Assembly (NCBI RefSeq): GCF_044762655.1 | Contig: NZ_JBIWER010000003.1 | Location: forward strand, 248,001-312,000 | Reading direction: 5' to 3' | From: Psychrobacillus sp044762655 | GTDB lineage: Bacteria > Bacillota > Bacilli > Bacillales_A > Planococcaceae | DNA: 64,000 bases | Shown here: positions 1 to 9,434 of the stretch, piece after piece | Position numbering within the stretch: position 1 is the first letter of the stretch | How the letters are laid out: each line of letters begins with the position of its first letter | The notes under the pieces: generated by a model | The model's input: the letters and a program-made list of their open reading frames with translations, nothing else | Told to the model about the DNA's origin: nothing | Databases searched by the model: none | Made by a program: the position numbers and the translations under genes

Positions 1-1171
1 GGCTTGTTGGATTTTTTGAAGTTTCTACTAGTCTTTTCCTAAGCTGCGTCACAAAGTATGCTCGATTATGCAAATCTGTAAGTACATCATGATAGGCCAT
101 ATGCAAAATAATCTTTTCTTTTTCTACTTCACTTGACACATCTCTCAACATCGCATAATAAGTTTTTTCTTCACCTGTGGCAACCATCTTCGCGGAAACT
201 GAAAAATGTAAAATGCCATCATTAAATATATTTTCCAATGTGATCGAGTAATCTTGTACGATTCCTTCTCTTTCAATATCATAGAGAAACTTATGTAATT
301 GATTTTTATTATATTTGGTTTGTGCAAATGTCATTAAATTGAGATCTGAACTATCTTCAATCCCAAGTAGTACCATTCCCGGATTATTAACTTCAACAAT
401 ATCTAAATTACCATTTACAATCATCATGGAGATAGGACTAATATCGAATAACGTTTGATAGCGCTTAGTGATATTAGGCAATAATTCATTATGTAAATAG
501 GAAAAAGAAATGAAGACAGAAAAAATAAGCCCTTCAAAAATTATAGGATATGGAGGGAAGCTATCACCAAAGTTCGGATAACCAAAGACAATTTTCGTTA
601 CTAAAGTCACCGTGCTATACAACATCAAAAAACGGAGTAACTTTTTTCGTTTCCTATCGAACACTTTTCTATTGCCAATCGCAAGAATGAATAACAACAA
701 TACATTTAACAGAATAGCTATCAGCACTGTAAAATAATAAGTTCCATTTACAACGGGTTTATGCCAAATTCCTACTAAACTATACGTTATCGATGAAAGG
801 AAATTAAATCCGAAAAGCTGAACAATAACAATACAGATAAATGGAAAATAAAATACGAATGGATAGACTATCTTTTTCATATACTTATGCAAATCAGCAA
901 CATACACATATAGATGAAAAGCTACTCCAACTATTAATGCACCTAAACTGCCTAGCATAATCTCCACTATTGCTGAACTATAGCTGATTGGTAGTATTTG
1001 ACGAAATAATTCTCCCATAAATACAAAACTATAGATAAATAGAATAGTAGCGATTAACCTGTTTTCCAGTCTTTTAGCATGCTGTGAAATGACAACGCAT
1101 GCTAAACCAAACATAAAGAAAGCAGGTAGAATATATACGGCTATATAAATACATATTTGAGAAATAGACAA
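1..1171 (-). CDS. 7TM-PAS-GGDEF signalling protein, partial (runs off left edge)
   Basis: About 390 codons are open from a TTG start at 1171 to the window edge. The start is chosen because AGGAAG lies 7 nt upstream and a stop codon lies in frame a few codons before it. Residues 1 to about 225 are hydrophobic with seven or so membrane segments; residues about 235-345 look like a PAS domain (FDISPISMMIVNG...); from about 355 the GGDEF-type entry motif HMAYHDVLTDLHNRAYF begins. The GGDEF signature itself lies outside the window, so catalytic competence and a possible EAL domain cannot be judged. It is downstream of pilO on the same strand, 21 nt after the pilO stop, and is probably cotranscribed with the pilus genes, suggesting c-di-GMP control of pili. 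Confidence 0.8.
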   Translation of the reverse strand, partial: MSISQICIYIAVYILPAFFMFGLACVVISQHAKRLENRLIATILFIYSFVFMGELFRQILPISYSSAIVEIMLGSLGALIVGVAFHLYVYVADLHKYMKKIVYPFVFYFPFICIVIVQLFGFNFLSSITYSLVGIWHKPVVNGTYYFTVLIAILLNVLLLFILAIGNRKVFDRKRKKLLRFLMLYSTVTLVTKIVFGYPNFGDSFPPYPIIFEGLIFSVFISFSYLHNELLPNITKRYQTLFDISPISMMIVNGNLDIVEVNNPGMVLLGIEDSSDLNLMTFAQTKYNKNQLHKFLYDIEREGIVQDYSITLENIFNDGILHFSVSAKMVATGEEKTYYAMLRDVSSEVEKEKIILHMAYHDVLTDLHNRAYFVTQLRKRLVETSKNPTS

Positions 1172-1192
1172 AGGTATTCTTCCTATCCATTC

Positions 1193-1864
1193 TTATTTTT
1201 TATCATAATAAAACGTAGTTACCTGAATTACAGCGGAAATCGCTTCCTCTGTTTCCTCGTCATAATTTTGTTCTTCCCCAGGCATCGAAAATTCGACTCG
1301 GTCAATACTCTTAGTACGCTCCATAGACTCTAGTTCTTTTATGAATGTATTAAAATGGTCATAATCCTTTGTTAATACAGAGATATTAAAGGTAATCAGC
1401 TTCAATTGAGGTGGTAATGGAGTACTGGCAACTGGAGAAACTGGGGTTTCAGTAGGTTGCTCTCCTTCCGTGACATCTACTGAATCAGTAGAAGCTTCCT
1501 CTTCACTAGTAACCAACGATGAATCTGCAACAATTTCATCATAATTATTAAATTCGATAGATTCTATTTTTGCCTCACTAACAAGCTCAACCTCTTCAAT
1601 AGACTGTATTAATGTATCCAATTCACGAGTGATAGGGACTTTTCTTTCTAGAAATACAGATTTCTCTTCTACATCCACTGGAGCTATCGACTCAGCATCC
1701 AACAATGCAATTTCATTTTCTACTATACTGATCGTTGCTTCTTTTGACGTTTTTTCTTCATTTAGTGGATAAATTAGAAAATAATAGATTGCACCTAAAA
1801 GAACTGCTACTAATGCGATGATCAAAAGGTACCCCGTTCGTTTGTTGCTTACTAAATCATTCAT
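1193..1864 (-). CDS. pilO: PilO-like type IV pilus inner-membrane alignment protein
   Basis: A 223-residue bitopic protein: short cytoplasmic N-terminus, one membrane segment at about residues 10-32, then a coiled-coil and a compact C-terminal domain, the architecture of PilO, which pairs with PilN under the pilus machine. The middle holds an acidic Ser/Thr/Pro-rich linker (about residues 105-145). An in-frame GTG exists at 1882, but the ATG at 1864 has GAAGGGGG spaced 8 nt and is preferred. It overlaps pilN by 8 nt. Primary sequence is poorly conserved in this family, so the call rests mostly on architecture and on pilM and pilN being directly upstream. Confidence 0.75.
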   Translation of the reverse strand: MNDLVSNKRTGYLLIIALVAVLLGAIYYFLIYPLNEEKTSKEATISIVENEIALLDAESIAPVDVEEKSVFLERKVPITRELDTLIQSIEEVELVSEAKIESIEFNNYDEIVADSSLVTSEEEASTDSVDVTEGEQPTETPVSPVASTPLPPQLKLITFNISVLTKDYDHFNTFIKELESMERTKSIDRVEFSMPGEEQNYDEETEEAISAVIQVTTFYYDKK

Positions 1865-2450
1865 GTTGGGTACCCCCTTCACTTAAATATGACTCATTAA
1901 TGTCTAATTGGATTGTCGCTGAATAGCGCCACTGTACATCAAAGTTAATCTCATCAGATTCTGTATCCTGTTCTTTAAAAGGCTCAAATGAAGATACGTT
2001 CTCTACTTTAACATCACTAAAATATGCACTATTTAAAAGCCTTTCGATAAAGGAAGAAATTTCATTCATCGTTTCAAAGTCAGCTGATAATAGTATTCCA
2101 GTCTCATCAAACTGATAAGAGCGCAAATACGTGTTAGCTTCAATTAATGAATATATTTCATCTATTAATGGACTAACTGGATAGGAAACGGACTCCACAA
2201 AAGTGACCGCGGTAGAATGAGTCCCTTGCTGTACAGTACTTTCTGAAGTAACCTCTGCACTTAGTACATCTCTTTCAAGAACTAGCTGTGTCTCTTCTGC
2301 CTCTAATCCCTTAATTTCCTTCTTTAAAGTGAAGAATTGAAAACAAAGAAAGACTATAAGCAACCCAATCACAATAGAACTAATGATCAATATAAGATTA
2401 CTGGATTTACGTCTTTCAAATTGAGGCAATAAATTTATTTCTGGAACCAC
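1857..2450 (-). CDS. pilN: PilN-like type IV pilus assembly protein
   Basis: A 197-residue protein starting with the PilN hallmark MVPEINLLP, the short cytoplasmic peptide that docks into PilM, followed by a membrane segment at about residues 18-41 and a coiled-coil plus a small ferredoxin-like C-terminal domain. The GTG start shares its first base with the TAG stop of pilM, indicating translational coupling. It is the fixed partner of PilM and PilO in the cytoplasmic-membrane alignment subcomplex of the pilus. Confidence 0.85.
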   Translation of the reverse strand: MVPEINLLPQFERRKSSNLILIISSIVIGLLIVFLCFQFFTLKKEIKGLEAEETQLVLERDVLSAEVTSESTVQQGTHSTAVTFVESVSYPVSPLIDEIYSLIEANTYLRSYQFDETGILLSADFETMNEISSFIERLLNSAYFSDVKVENVSSFEPFKEQDTESDEINFDVQWRYSATIQLDINESYLSEGGTQHE

Positions 2451-3424
2451 TATAATGCCTCCTTCAATACTAGACCAATGAGCGGGATATATTTTGCATT
2501 TATATTAGGATAGACCCCTTGTACTTTACTATCATCTATAAATTGGATAGGCGTTTCATAATTAGCGCGCATTTCATTCACGATATAATCCATTTCGGGA
2601 GAATCTCCTAAAATAATGATCTCATCCACTGCTTTTTCCCCTTTATAAAGAGAAAAACGATAAAAGTTTAAAATACGATCAATTTCAGCTATCTGGTCGA
2701 TTAGTAGCATACGATATTCTTCTATTTCTCCATCGTAAGTAAAAGTCACTTCATGCTCATCCACCACTCGACTTTCCCATGACTTGATCGACGTTTCAAT
2801 CGCTTGATAGCGAAGAAACTCTAGCTTTCCAGGAGTGTATATACTAATCGAAAGTCCGGTAATCGACCAATCTGTAATGAGATAGCTTTTTTGAGAAGCA
2901 AACAAATTTAGTTGTTCTAACAATCGGATTGTTGACAATGAGCGAACATCAGCAACTGTCGGGGTTAACGAAACATCGTCCAGTAAACTAGCAATTTTGT
3001 TTACATCATCGGATGGAGCAGCAAAAAGCGTCGCTTCTCCGTCATTAGGCTTTGCATCATAAACATCAATTAGTGGATTCGTAAAAGGTAAATGAATCGT
3101 TTGTCCAAGCTCCATTTCGACATAAGCTTTCAGCTTAGAAGATACCACATCAGCTGGATGTTCAAATGACTTCATCATAACTGAACTATCGGGTACAAAA
3201 AAACGAACATCATGGCGTTTGATGCCCCAAACATCTACAATCTTCTTAAACTCATCAAACAATGCCATTTCATTGCGAATAGAATCACCTTCAATGATCC
3301 CAGCACTTAAAGGCTGCTCATAAACTACTGCTTGGTTTATAACTTGGCTATTCATGACAATTGCACGGATGACGTATTCATTAAGTTCTATTGCAACAAA
3401 ACGGTTCTTTTTGGTTTTGAACAT
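2450..3424 (-). CDS. pilM: PilM-like actin-fold pilus assembly ATPase
   Basis: A 324-residue soluble protein of the PilM/FtsA-like actin fold; the N-terminal VAIELNEYVIRAIVM corresponds to the first phosphate-binding strand pair. PilM sits on the cytoplasmic face and connects the extension motor with PilN. The ATG start has AGGGGG 9 nt upstream. A hairpin lies between pilA and this gene, so it may be expressed at a lower level than the pilin. Identification rests on fold-like motifs and on the PilM-PilN-PilO order. Confidence 0.8.
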   Translation of the reverse strand: MFKTKKNRFVAIELNEYVIRAIVMNSQVINQAVVYEQPLSAGIIEGDSIRNEMALFDEFKKIVDVWGIKRHDVRFFVPDSSVMMKSFEHPADVVSSKLKAYVEMELGQTIHLPFTNPLIDVYDAKPNDGEATLFAAPSDDVNKIASLLDDVSLTPTVADVRSLSTIRLLEQLNLFASQKSYLITDWSITGLSISIYTPGKLEFLRYQAIETSIKSWESRVVDEHEVTFTYDGEIEEYRMLLIDQIAEIDRILNFYRFSLYKGEKAVDEIIILGDSPEMDYIVNEMRANYETPIQFIDDSKVQGVYPNINAKYIPLIGLVLKEAL

Positions 3425-3512
3425 AGTAAATTACCCCCTATGTGTTTCTGTTTGCTTAGTTTCACGTTTCAGGAAACGAGTTGTTCGTTTACTCAAATGT
3501 GAAAATAAGGGA

Positions 3513-3537
3513 ATACAGCAGACTTGGTCTGCTGTAT
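3513..3537 (-). terminator. Intra-operon hairpin between pilA and pilM
   Basis: A perfect 11-bp inverted repeat, ATACAGCAGAC / GTCTGCTGTAT, with a 3-nt loop, 44 nt after the pilA stop. Reading on the minus strand it is followed only by a loose T-rich tract, so it could be a leaky terminator or an mRNA-stabilising 3' end. Either would give much more pilin than PilMNO, which fits their stoichiometry. Confidence 0.6.
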
Positions 3538-3580
3538 AGATTAATCAATTTATATTAAGTAAGAATGCTTATAAAAATTA

Positions 3581-4030
3581 TTAATTGTTTATAGTTTTAT
3601 GATTAGCATCACTACCTTTTTGAACATCCTTAGCTATTCCTTCAAGACTCGCTCCCGTGAAAATAGCATTTTTACCACTTGTATATTCAAATGTTGCTGT
3701 AAGTTTATGAGGTTTAGCTTTTGTAATCGTTGCAGTTACCGGTACCTTACCAGCTGATTCTAAAAATTTATTATCTATTAAATTTTGCACTGTTACTGTA
3801 GTACCTGTATCTCCCGAAGGACCATTAGGATTCTCAGTAAGATATAATTGAGCTGCATTTAATACATTTGATGCATCTGCTTTTGCAGCGTTAAATTTAC
3901 TATTTTCAATTATATTCCCAACCGCTGGTACAGCAATTGCAGCAACAATAGCAAGGATAACGATTACTGCTAGAAGTTCAATAAGTGTTAAACCTTTTTG
4001 ATTTTTAATTATTTTCGTTAATTTTTTCAT
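3581..4030 (-). CDS. pilA: Major type IV prepilin
   Basis: A 149-residue prepilin. The leader MKKLTKIIKNQKG ends in Gly and is followed by LTLIELLAVIVILAIV, i.e. a class III signal with Glu at mature position 5 and the long hydrophobic alpha-1 helix typical of type IVa pilins. The globular part is small, rich in Thr, Lys and Ala, and has no cysteines, so no disulfide-closed D-region. It is the only prepilin inside the motor operon and is followed by a hairpin, both consistent with the abundant structural subunit. The prepilin peptidase that must process it is not in this window. The sequence also resembles ComGC-like pseudopilins, but the pilT next door argues for a retractable pilus. Confidence 0.9.
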   Translation of the reverse strand: MKKLTKIIKNQKGLTLIELLAVIVILAIVAAIAVPAVGNIIENSKFNAAKADASNVLNAAQLYLTENPNGPSGDTGTTVTVQNLIDNKFLESAGKVPVTATITKAKPHKLTATFEYTSGKNAIFTGASLEGIAKDVQKGSDANHKTINN

Positions 4031-4117
4031 TTTAATTTTCCTCCTAAAATTTTATATATAATTTCGTTTGATTTTCATTCACTCTATTTTTCAAATCAAC
4101 TCCTTTAAGATATTATA

Positions 4118-5323
4118 TTAAATTTGTTCATACATACTAAACATCGGAACCATAATAGCCATCACAATAGTACCTACTACAGCTGCTAAAATCACAATCA
4201 TGAGTGGTTCAATTAATGATTTCAATGTATCGATGGTACGGTCCACATCGTCTTCGTAAAACACAGCAATTTTTTCTAACATATAATCAAGTGAGCCAGT
4301 TGACTCACCAATTGCCGTCATTTGCGTTACTAAAGGTGGGAAAATCCAACTTTTTTCAAGTGGTGCTGTTAATGTACTTCCCTGTTCTAAGCTTGTCCGC
4401 GATTCTCTAACTACTTTTGCTATAACCGGATTGCCTACTACTTTCTCTACAATCGCTAGTGCCTGTAAGATAGGTACTGAACTACTAAATAAAGACGAAA
4501 GTGTACGGGTCATTTGAGCAATTGCCGACTTCTGAAGCACTTTTCCAAAAATAGGAGTTTTTAGAAGCAAAATGTTAACCGAGTAGTTGAATTCCTTGTT
4601 GTTCTTATAGAAAAAATTGAATCCGAAAACTACAATGCCTAAAAGTGCTAAGAGAATATACCAAGATGACTGTAGCAATTCACTAAAGCCCATAACTACT
4701 TTTGTAATAGTAGGAAGCTCTGCTCCCATATCATCGAACATCGTAACAAATTGCGGTACGATCGTTAACATCAAAAAGCCTGCCACAAAAACAGTCATAA
4801 TAAGTAAGATTATTGGATACGCCATCGTAGATTGTACTTTCTTTTTCAGCTTAAACTGTTTTTCATAGGAAAATGCTAATCTCTCTAATGATTCATCTAG
4901 ATTCCCTGTCGCTTCCCCAGCGCGAATCATATTTACAAACAACTGCGGGAATACTTTTGGGTATCGTTCGGTGGCCTTTGAAAACGATAAGCCAGATCGC
5001 ACATCCTCTTCCACCGATAGCAATGCTTTTTTCAATGGTTTACTAGATGTTTGTTCTGCTAATATTCTAGTAGATTCTAAAATAGAAACTCCTGCTCTTA
5101 TTAACGTTGCAAACTGTCTGCTAAAAATCACGAAGTCTTCATTTTTAACCTTTGCACCAATAGAAATCTCTTTATGAAGAATACTATCTGATTCCTCTAA
5201 TTCCCTTGGGTTTATCCCCTGTGAACGAAGCTTTGTAATAGCTGCTTGTTTGTTTATAGCATCGACAGTTCCTTTTTTTAAGCTACCTTGAGCAGTTCTG
5301 CCATTGTATTTAAATACAACCAT
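4118..5323 (-). CDS. pilC: PilC/GspF-family pilus platform protein
   Basis: A 401-residue polytopic membrane protein with two repeated GspF domains (about residues 65-190 and 270-395), each with the FSRQFATLIRAGVSIL / MTRTLSSLFSSSVPIL type signature and followed by membrane segments. PilC is the inner-membrane platform that the PilB and PilT motors turn. The start overlaps the stop of pilT (TAATG), so it is translationally coupled. Confidence 0.93.
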   Translation of the reverse strand: MVVFKYNGRTAQGSLKKGTVDAINKQAAITKLRSQGINPRELEESDSILHKEISIGAKVKNEDFVIFSRQFATLIRAGVSILESTRILAEQTSSKPLKKALLSVEEDVRSGLSFSKATERYPKVFPQLFVNMIRAGEATGNLDESLERLAFSYEKQFKLKKKVQSTMAYPIILLIMTVFVAGFLMLTIVPQFVTMFDDMGAELPTITKVVMGFSELLQSSWYILLALLGIVVFGFNFFYKNNKEFNYSVNILLLKTPIFGKVLQKSAIAQMTRTLSSLFSSSVPILQALAIVEKVVGNPVIAKVVRESRTSLEQGSTLTAPLEKSWIFPPLVTQMTAIGESTGSLDYMLEKIAVFYEDDVDRTIDTLKSLIEPLMIVILAAVVGTIVMAIMVPMFSMYEQI

Positions 5324-6363
5324 TAATACTCACCTACATTCAAAAAGGGTTTAGCAGATTCGATTGATATTTTCCCTGAGGTAACTAATTGTTGAATGGA
5401 TGACTCGAGCGTATGCATGCCTAATGCTCGGCTTGTTTGCATAACGTTTTGAATTTGGTGCACTTTTTCATTGCGTATCAAGTTTGCAACGGACGGCGTT
5501 TGCATCAAAATTTCTGTGGCTGCGATACGCCCTTTTGTATCTTTTCGAACAAATAATCTTTGAGAAATGATTCCTTGCAGAACATTTGCTAGCTGAATGC
5601 GTATTTGTCCTTGCTGATGTGGAGGGAAAACATCAATAATTCGGTCAATAGTTGTAGGAGCACTACTTGTATGTAACGTTGCCATAACTAAATGCCCTGT
5701 TTCTGCTGCAGTTATGGCAGTAGAAATGGTTTCTAAATCACGCATTTCTCCGACTAAAATGACATCTGGATCTTGGCGAAGTGCAGCTCTCAACCCATTG
5801 GCAAAGCTTTGCGTATCTTCCCCAACTTCACGCTGGTTAATGATAGATTTCTTATGGGTATGCACATACTCAATCGGATCTTCTAGCGTAATAATATGCT
5901 TCGATTTTGTTGAGTTGATATAGTCAATCATTGATGCAAGCGTCGTCGATTTTCCAGAACCAGTGGGGCCAGTAACTAAAATCAGTCCCTGCGGCTTGTC
6001 CGCTAGTGTATAAAGTACATTTGGCATACCAAGTGTTTCAATTGCTGGTATTTCCGAATCAATCATACGAGCTGCAATCGCCACATTTCCTTGCTGTTGA
6101 TAAGCATTTATACGGAATCGGCAACGACCTGGTAATTCATAGCTGAAATCAAGTTCACCTTTTTCATCAAACACTTGTTGTTGAGAGATAGGTATGATTT
6201 CAAGTAGCATATCCTTCGTATCTGATTCACTTAAATTTGATTCACCGAATGATTGGAGGGCTCCATTTATTCTAAATACAGGTGGAATTCCTACAGAAAT
6301 ATGCAGATCGGATGCTCTGTCATGAAACGATTTTTCTAACAGGTCAATAATTGAATTCTTCAT
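5323..6363 (-). CDS. pilT: PilT pilus retraction ATPase
   Basis: A 346-residue hexameric secretion ATPase. Visible motifs are Walker A GPTGSGKST, the Asp box ITLEDPIEYVH, Walker B-like VILVGEMRD and the His box MATLHTSSAPTTIDR. There is no MshEN domain or tetracysteine, which separates it from PilB. PilT drives pilus retraction and hence twitching or DNA uptake. A TTG exists 15 nt upstream, but the ATG at 6363 follows GAGGAGGG and is preferred. It overlaps neighbours on both sides within the motor operon. Confidence 0.93.
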   Translation of the reverse strand: MKNSIIDLLEKSFHDRASDLHISVGIPPVFRINGALQSFGESNLSESDTKDMLLEIIPISQQQVFDEKGELDFSYELPGRCRFRINAYQQQGNVAIAARMIDSEIPAIETLGMPNVLYTLADKPQGLILVTGPTGSGKSTTLASMIDYINSTKSKHIITLEDPIEYVHTHKKSIINQREVGEDTQSFANGLRAALRQDPDVILVGEMRDLETISTAITAAETGHLVMATLHTSSAPTTIDRIIDVFPPHQQGQIRIQLANVLQGIISQRLFVRKDTKGRIAATEILMQTPSVANLIRNEKVHQIQNVMQTSRALGMHTLESSIQQLVTSGKISIESAKPFLNVGEY

Positions 6364-6374
6364 CCCATCCCTCC

Positions 6375-8039
6375 TCAATCCGTTGTTGCAACACGCAGAA
6401 CTTCCTCCGTCGTTGTCAACCCTTCTTGTACTTTCAATAACCCATCATCTAATAAACTGAAATACCCGGATTCTTTCATATAATCTCGCAGAACCATCGT
6501 GCTCTTGCCGGTCAAAATGACATTTTTAACAAATTCGTCCACCGCGAGAATTTCATGAATAGCAATCCGTCCACGATAACCGGTGTTATTGCATGATGGA
6601 CATCCTCTTCCCCGTACAACTTCTTTGATCTCCAAACCATGTTCTGTAAAAATAGCAATCTCTCGATCATTTGGTTCATGTATCGCTTTACAGTCCCGAC
6701 AAACTTTTCTAATTAGACGCTGTGCCACAACTCCAACTAACGAGGAGGAAAGTAAGAATGGTTCTACACCCATATCCTTCATACGTGATACTGACTCTAC
6801 AGCGCTATTTGTATGTAGTGTACTCAGTACAAGGTGACCAGTTAACGAAGCTCGTACTGCTATCTGAGCAGTTTCTAAGTCGCGAATTTCTCCGACCATT
6901 ACAATATCAGGATCCTGACGCAAAATGGATCTTAAACCTGTAGCAAACGTTAACCCCACTTCTTCACGCACTTGAATTTGATTGATTCCCTGTAACTGAT
7001 ATTCGACTGGATCTTCAACCGTAATGATATTCACGTCTTCTCCATTTAGCTGATTCAGTGCAGCGTATAAAGTAGATGATTTACCTGATCCAGTTGGACC
7101 CGTAATTAGTACAATGCCGTTAGGTTTTTCAATCATTTTGCTAAAGGTCTCTAGGTTTTTCTTATTGAATCCTAGCTTATCTATGCTATTCATAGCACCG
7201 CTAATATCTAAAATACGCATTACTACTTTTTCACCATATATAGTTGGAAGTGTAGAAACGCGAATGTCTATTGGTTTCATATTGACGGAAGCTTTAATAC
7301 GCCCATCTTGTGGTAAACGATTTTCGGTAATATTTAAATTCCCCATAATTTTAATACGAGCCAATATAACATTTTGCATATGCTTTGGAAGTGCTCTTTC
7401 CAGCTTCAACACACCATCTACTCGGTAACGAACTCGTAATTCTGTTTCCTGTGGATCAAAGTGAACATCGCTCGCTCTTTGCGCAACACCATTTGCAATA
7501 ATTTGGTTTACTAACCGAACGATAGGTGAATCCTCATCCGTTATTTGCGTATCATTTTCAAGCTCAGTTGGTGTCATATCTAACAAAGCTTGATCCATCG
7601 ATTCCTGCAAGTCATAATATTTCGTTATCGTACGGAAAACATCATCTTTAGCCGCAATACTTGTCTCAATTTGACAGCCCGTAGCCATACGAACTTCCTC
7701 AATGGCAAAATAGTCCATCGGATCAGCCATCGCAATTAATAACTTATTTTTATCTTTACGGATTGGCATAATATTGGTTCGCTTAACTAACTCTTTTGGA
7801 ACTAATTGAATGAGCTCTGGGTCAATTGAAAATTGATTTAGACTTACATGTGGAATCCCTAACTGAAACTCAAGCACTTCTATTAATTGCTGCTCCGTCA
7901 GTAGATTCTCTCTTATTAGAAAGTCTCCAAGTTTTTCCTCGCGACTTTTATTTTTCAATGCATAATCTAGCTGCTCATTCGTAATTACATATGACTCTAC
8001 TAACAAATCCCCTAATCTTTTGCGAGCGTTATTCTTCAT
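6375..8039 (-). CDS. pilB: PilB pilus extension ATPase with MshEN-type N-domain
   Basis: A 554-residue extension motor. The N-terminus (about residues 8-65) carries two RLG/KLG-led helical motifs, RLGDLLVESYVITNEQL and KLGDFLIRENLLTEQQL, the layout of the c-di-GMP-binding MshEN domain. The ATPase core has Walker A GPTGSGKSS, VEDPVEYQ, MVGEIRDLETAQ and STLHTNSA, and a zinc-binding tetracysteine CRDC...CPSC near the C-terminus. The start ATG follows GGGGTGA; a GTG one codon earlier is possible. The first MshEN repeat is one residue shorter than usual and ends in Lys instead of Gln, so ligand binding is uncertain. Confidence 0.93.
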   Translation of the reverse strand: MKNNARKRLGDLLVESYVITNEQLDYALKNKSREEKLGDFLIRENLLTEQQLIEVLEFQLGIPHVSLNQFSIDPELIQLVPKELVKRTNIMPIRKDKNKLLIAMADPMDYFAIEEVRMATGCQIETSIAAKDDVFRTITKYYDLQESMDQALLDMTPTELENDTQITDEDSPIVRLVNQIIANGVAQRASDVHFDPQETELRVRYRVDGVLKLERALPKHMQNVILARIKIMGNLNITENRLPQDGRIKASVNMKPIDIRVSTLPTIYGEKVVMRILDISGAMNSIDKLGFNKKNLETFSKMIEKPNGIVLITGPTGSGKSSTLYAALNQLNGEDVNIITVEDPVEYQLQGINQIQVREEVGLTFATGLRSILRQDPDIVMVGEIRDLETAQIAVRASLTGHLVLSTLHTNSAVESVSRMKDMGVEPFLLSSSLVGVVAQRLIRKVCRDCKAIHEPNDREIAIFTEHGLEIKEVVRGRGCPSCNNTGYRGRIAIHEILAVDEFVKNVILTGKSTMVLRDYMKESGYFSLLDDGLLKVQEGLTTTEEVLRVATTD

Positions 8040-8060
8040 CACTCATCACCCCAGTAATAC

Positions 8061-9434
8061 TTATTTTGATCCGTCTATGATGTTACCAGCTTTGTCATAG
8101 TAACTGCCCTCTGGCAATCCGTCTGAATCCTCTTCGCTTGCTGGTGATGTATTATTTGGAGGATTGGATTGTTCCTTTTCACTATCCTGAGTCTGGTTAG
8201 TATTTGGTGTATTAGAAGGCTCATCATTTATATCCGTCAATCCATCGCCATTCATATCAACTGCAAGATCCGGATCTAGCGTAGTTGAAGTTTCAGATAC
8301 TACTGATGATTTTAGGATGATTCTATTAACTGGTGGATAATAGTCTTGACTGATTAAATCCTGTTTCTCAAATGGACCTGCTTTATCTGAAATAGTGCGA
8401 TAGACTGAAACTCTCAAACCTGGCTTTCCTTCTTGAATTAGCTCTTCTTCATTTCTTTTTAGTTCAGACGAATATCTATAAATAGTTCTTGGAGTGATTT
8501 CACTCTCACTTACTTGATATTTAGCAACAGTCTCTGAAGGTACTGAGTAGATTTCCACTAAAAGCTCAGAGCCTTTTATGCTAATTTTTATGCTTGCAGG
8601 TGCATTGATTGTGTTTATGAATTTCAAGTCTTTCGTTTTACTGATTTTCGCCTCAATGCCTGGTTCTAAATAATTTGGAATACTTCCTTGAGAATGGCGT
8701 TCCACCACTTCGAAATTCGTTTGGAGAACAGTACTATATAATAAGGAAGTAACAAAATTTATCGTTTCATCGGAATTCCCCAGGTTAATGCCTTCTATAT
8801 GTTCATTTACAGAAAACATTTCACCACTTCCAATTACCTGATCATTTAAAGCATAAATAATGTCGTTCAAACTATTCGTATTCATTGTAATAGCTTCTAT
8901 ATCAAATGCAATACGTTCTGTTTGAAATAATGACATGTCCAAAGCAACAGACACAATTGGTTCGGATGATAACATTCCTACTTGATTCTCAATAACATCT
9001 AAAGTAGCTTCTGCATCTAAATGTCCATTTGCTTCAATTAAAGCAGTTAGTTCCGGACTCATTACAACTTGTAAAGGAAGATGAACGGTCGGTTCAGACT
9101 CCCAAACTGCATACCAAGCTGTACCAACTTGATTTTCAAACTGCTCCACTGTTGACTCTACGGCGAAAGAGAACCACTCTGGATTTAAGGTTATGTCTAC
9201 ATTATTTCCAGTTAATAGTATAGGATTCTGTTGCCATTCTAATATTTTGGAATTTAAAAGAGAAATAATTTCCTCTCTATTAAGAGATTCCACTCGTTGA
9301 CCGCCAATACTAGAACCCGAGACTTCACCTTCTGCATTTACATGTTGTTGTAAAGGGGTAAAATTACTGGTCCACAAATACAAAAGAAAAGATGTTAAAA
9401 TAGCTAAAACAATCGTTTTCCAAATAATCTTCAC
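8061..9434 (-). CDS. VanW-like membrane-anchored protein, first gene of the pilus operon
   Basis: A 457-residue protein with one N-terminal membrane segment (about residues 7-24) and an extracellular body. Residues about 190-300 (NSLNDIIYALNDQVIGSGEMFSVNEHI) match the VanW motif, in which a Ser/Asn-rich stretch precedes the PGExFSxN box. A beta-rich G5-like segment and a disordered acidic Asn/Ser/Pro tail follow. The function of VanW domains is unknown; they often occur in cell-wall proteins. It starts with GTG and lies 19 nt upstream of pilB, so it heads the operon. I infer a role in passing the pilus through the thick wall or anchoring the machine there, in place of an outer-membrane secretin. 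Confidence 0.7.
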   Translation of the reverse strand: MKIIWKTIVLAILTSFLLYLWTSNFTPLQQHVNAEGEVSGSSIGGQRVESLNREEIISLLNSKILEWQQNPILLTGNNVDITLNPEWFSFAVESTVEQFENQVGTAWYAVWESEPTVHLPLQVVMSPELTALIEANGHLDAEATLDVIENQVGMLSSEPIVSVALDMSLFQTERIAFDIEAITMNTNSLNDIIYALNDQVIGSGEMFSVNEHIEGINLGNSDETINFVTSLLYSTVLQTNFEVVERHSQGSIPNYLEPGIEAKISKTKDLKFINTINAPASIKISIKGSELLVEIYSVPSETVAKYQVSESEITPRTIYRYSSELKRNEEELIQEGKPGLRVSVYRTISDKAGPFEKQDLISQDYYPPVNRIILKSSVVSETSTTLDPDLAVDMNGDGLTDINDEPSNTPNTNQTQDSEKEQSNPPNNTSPASEEDSDGLPEGSYYDKAGNIIDGSK

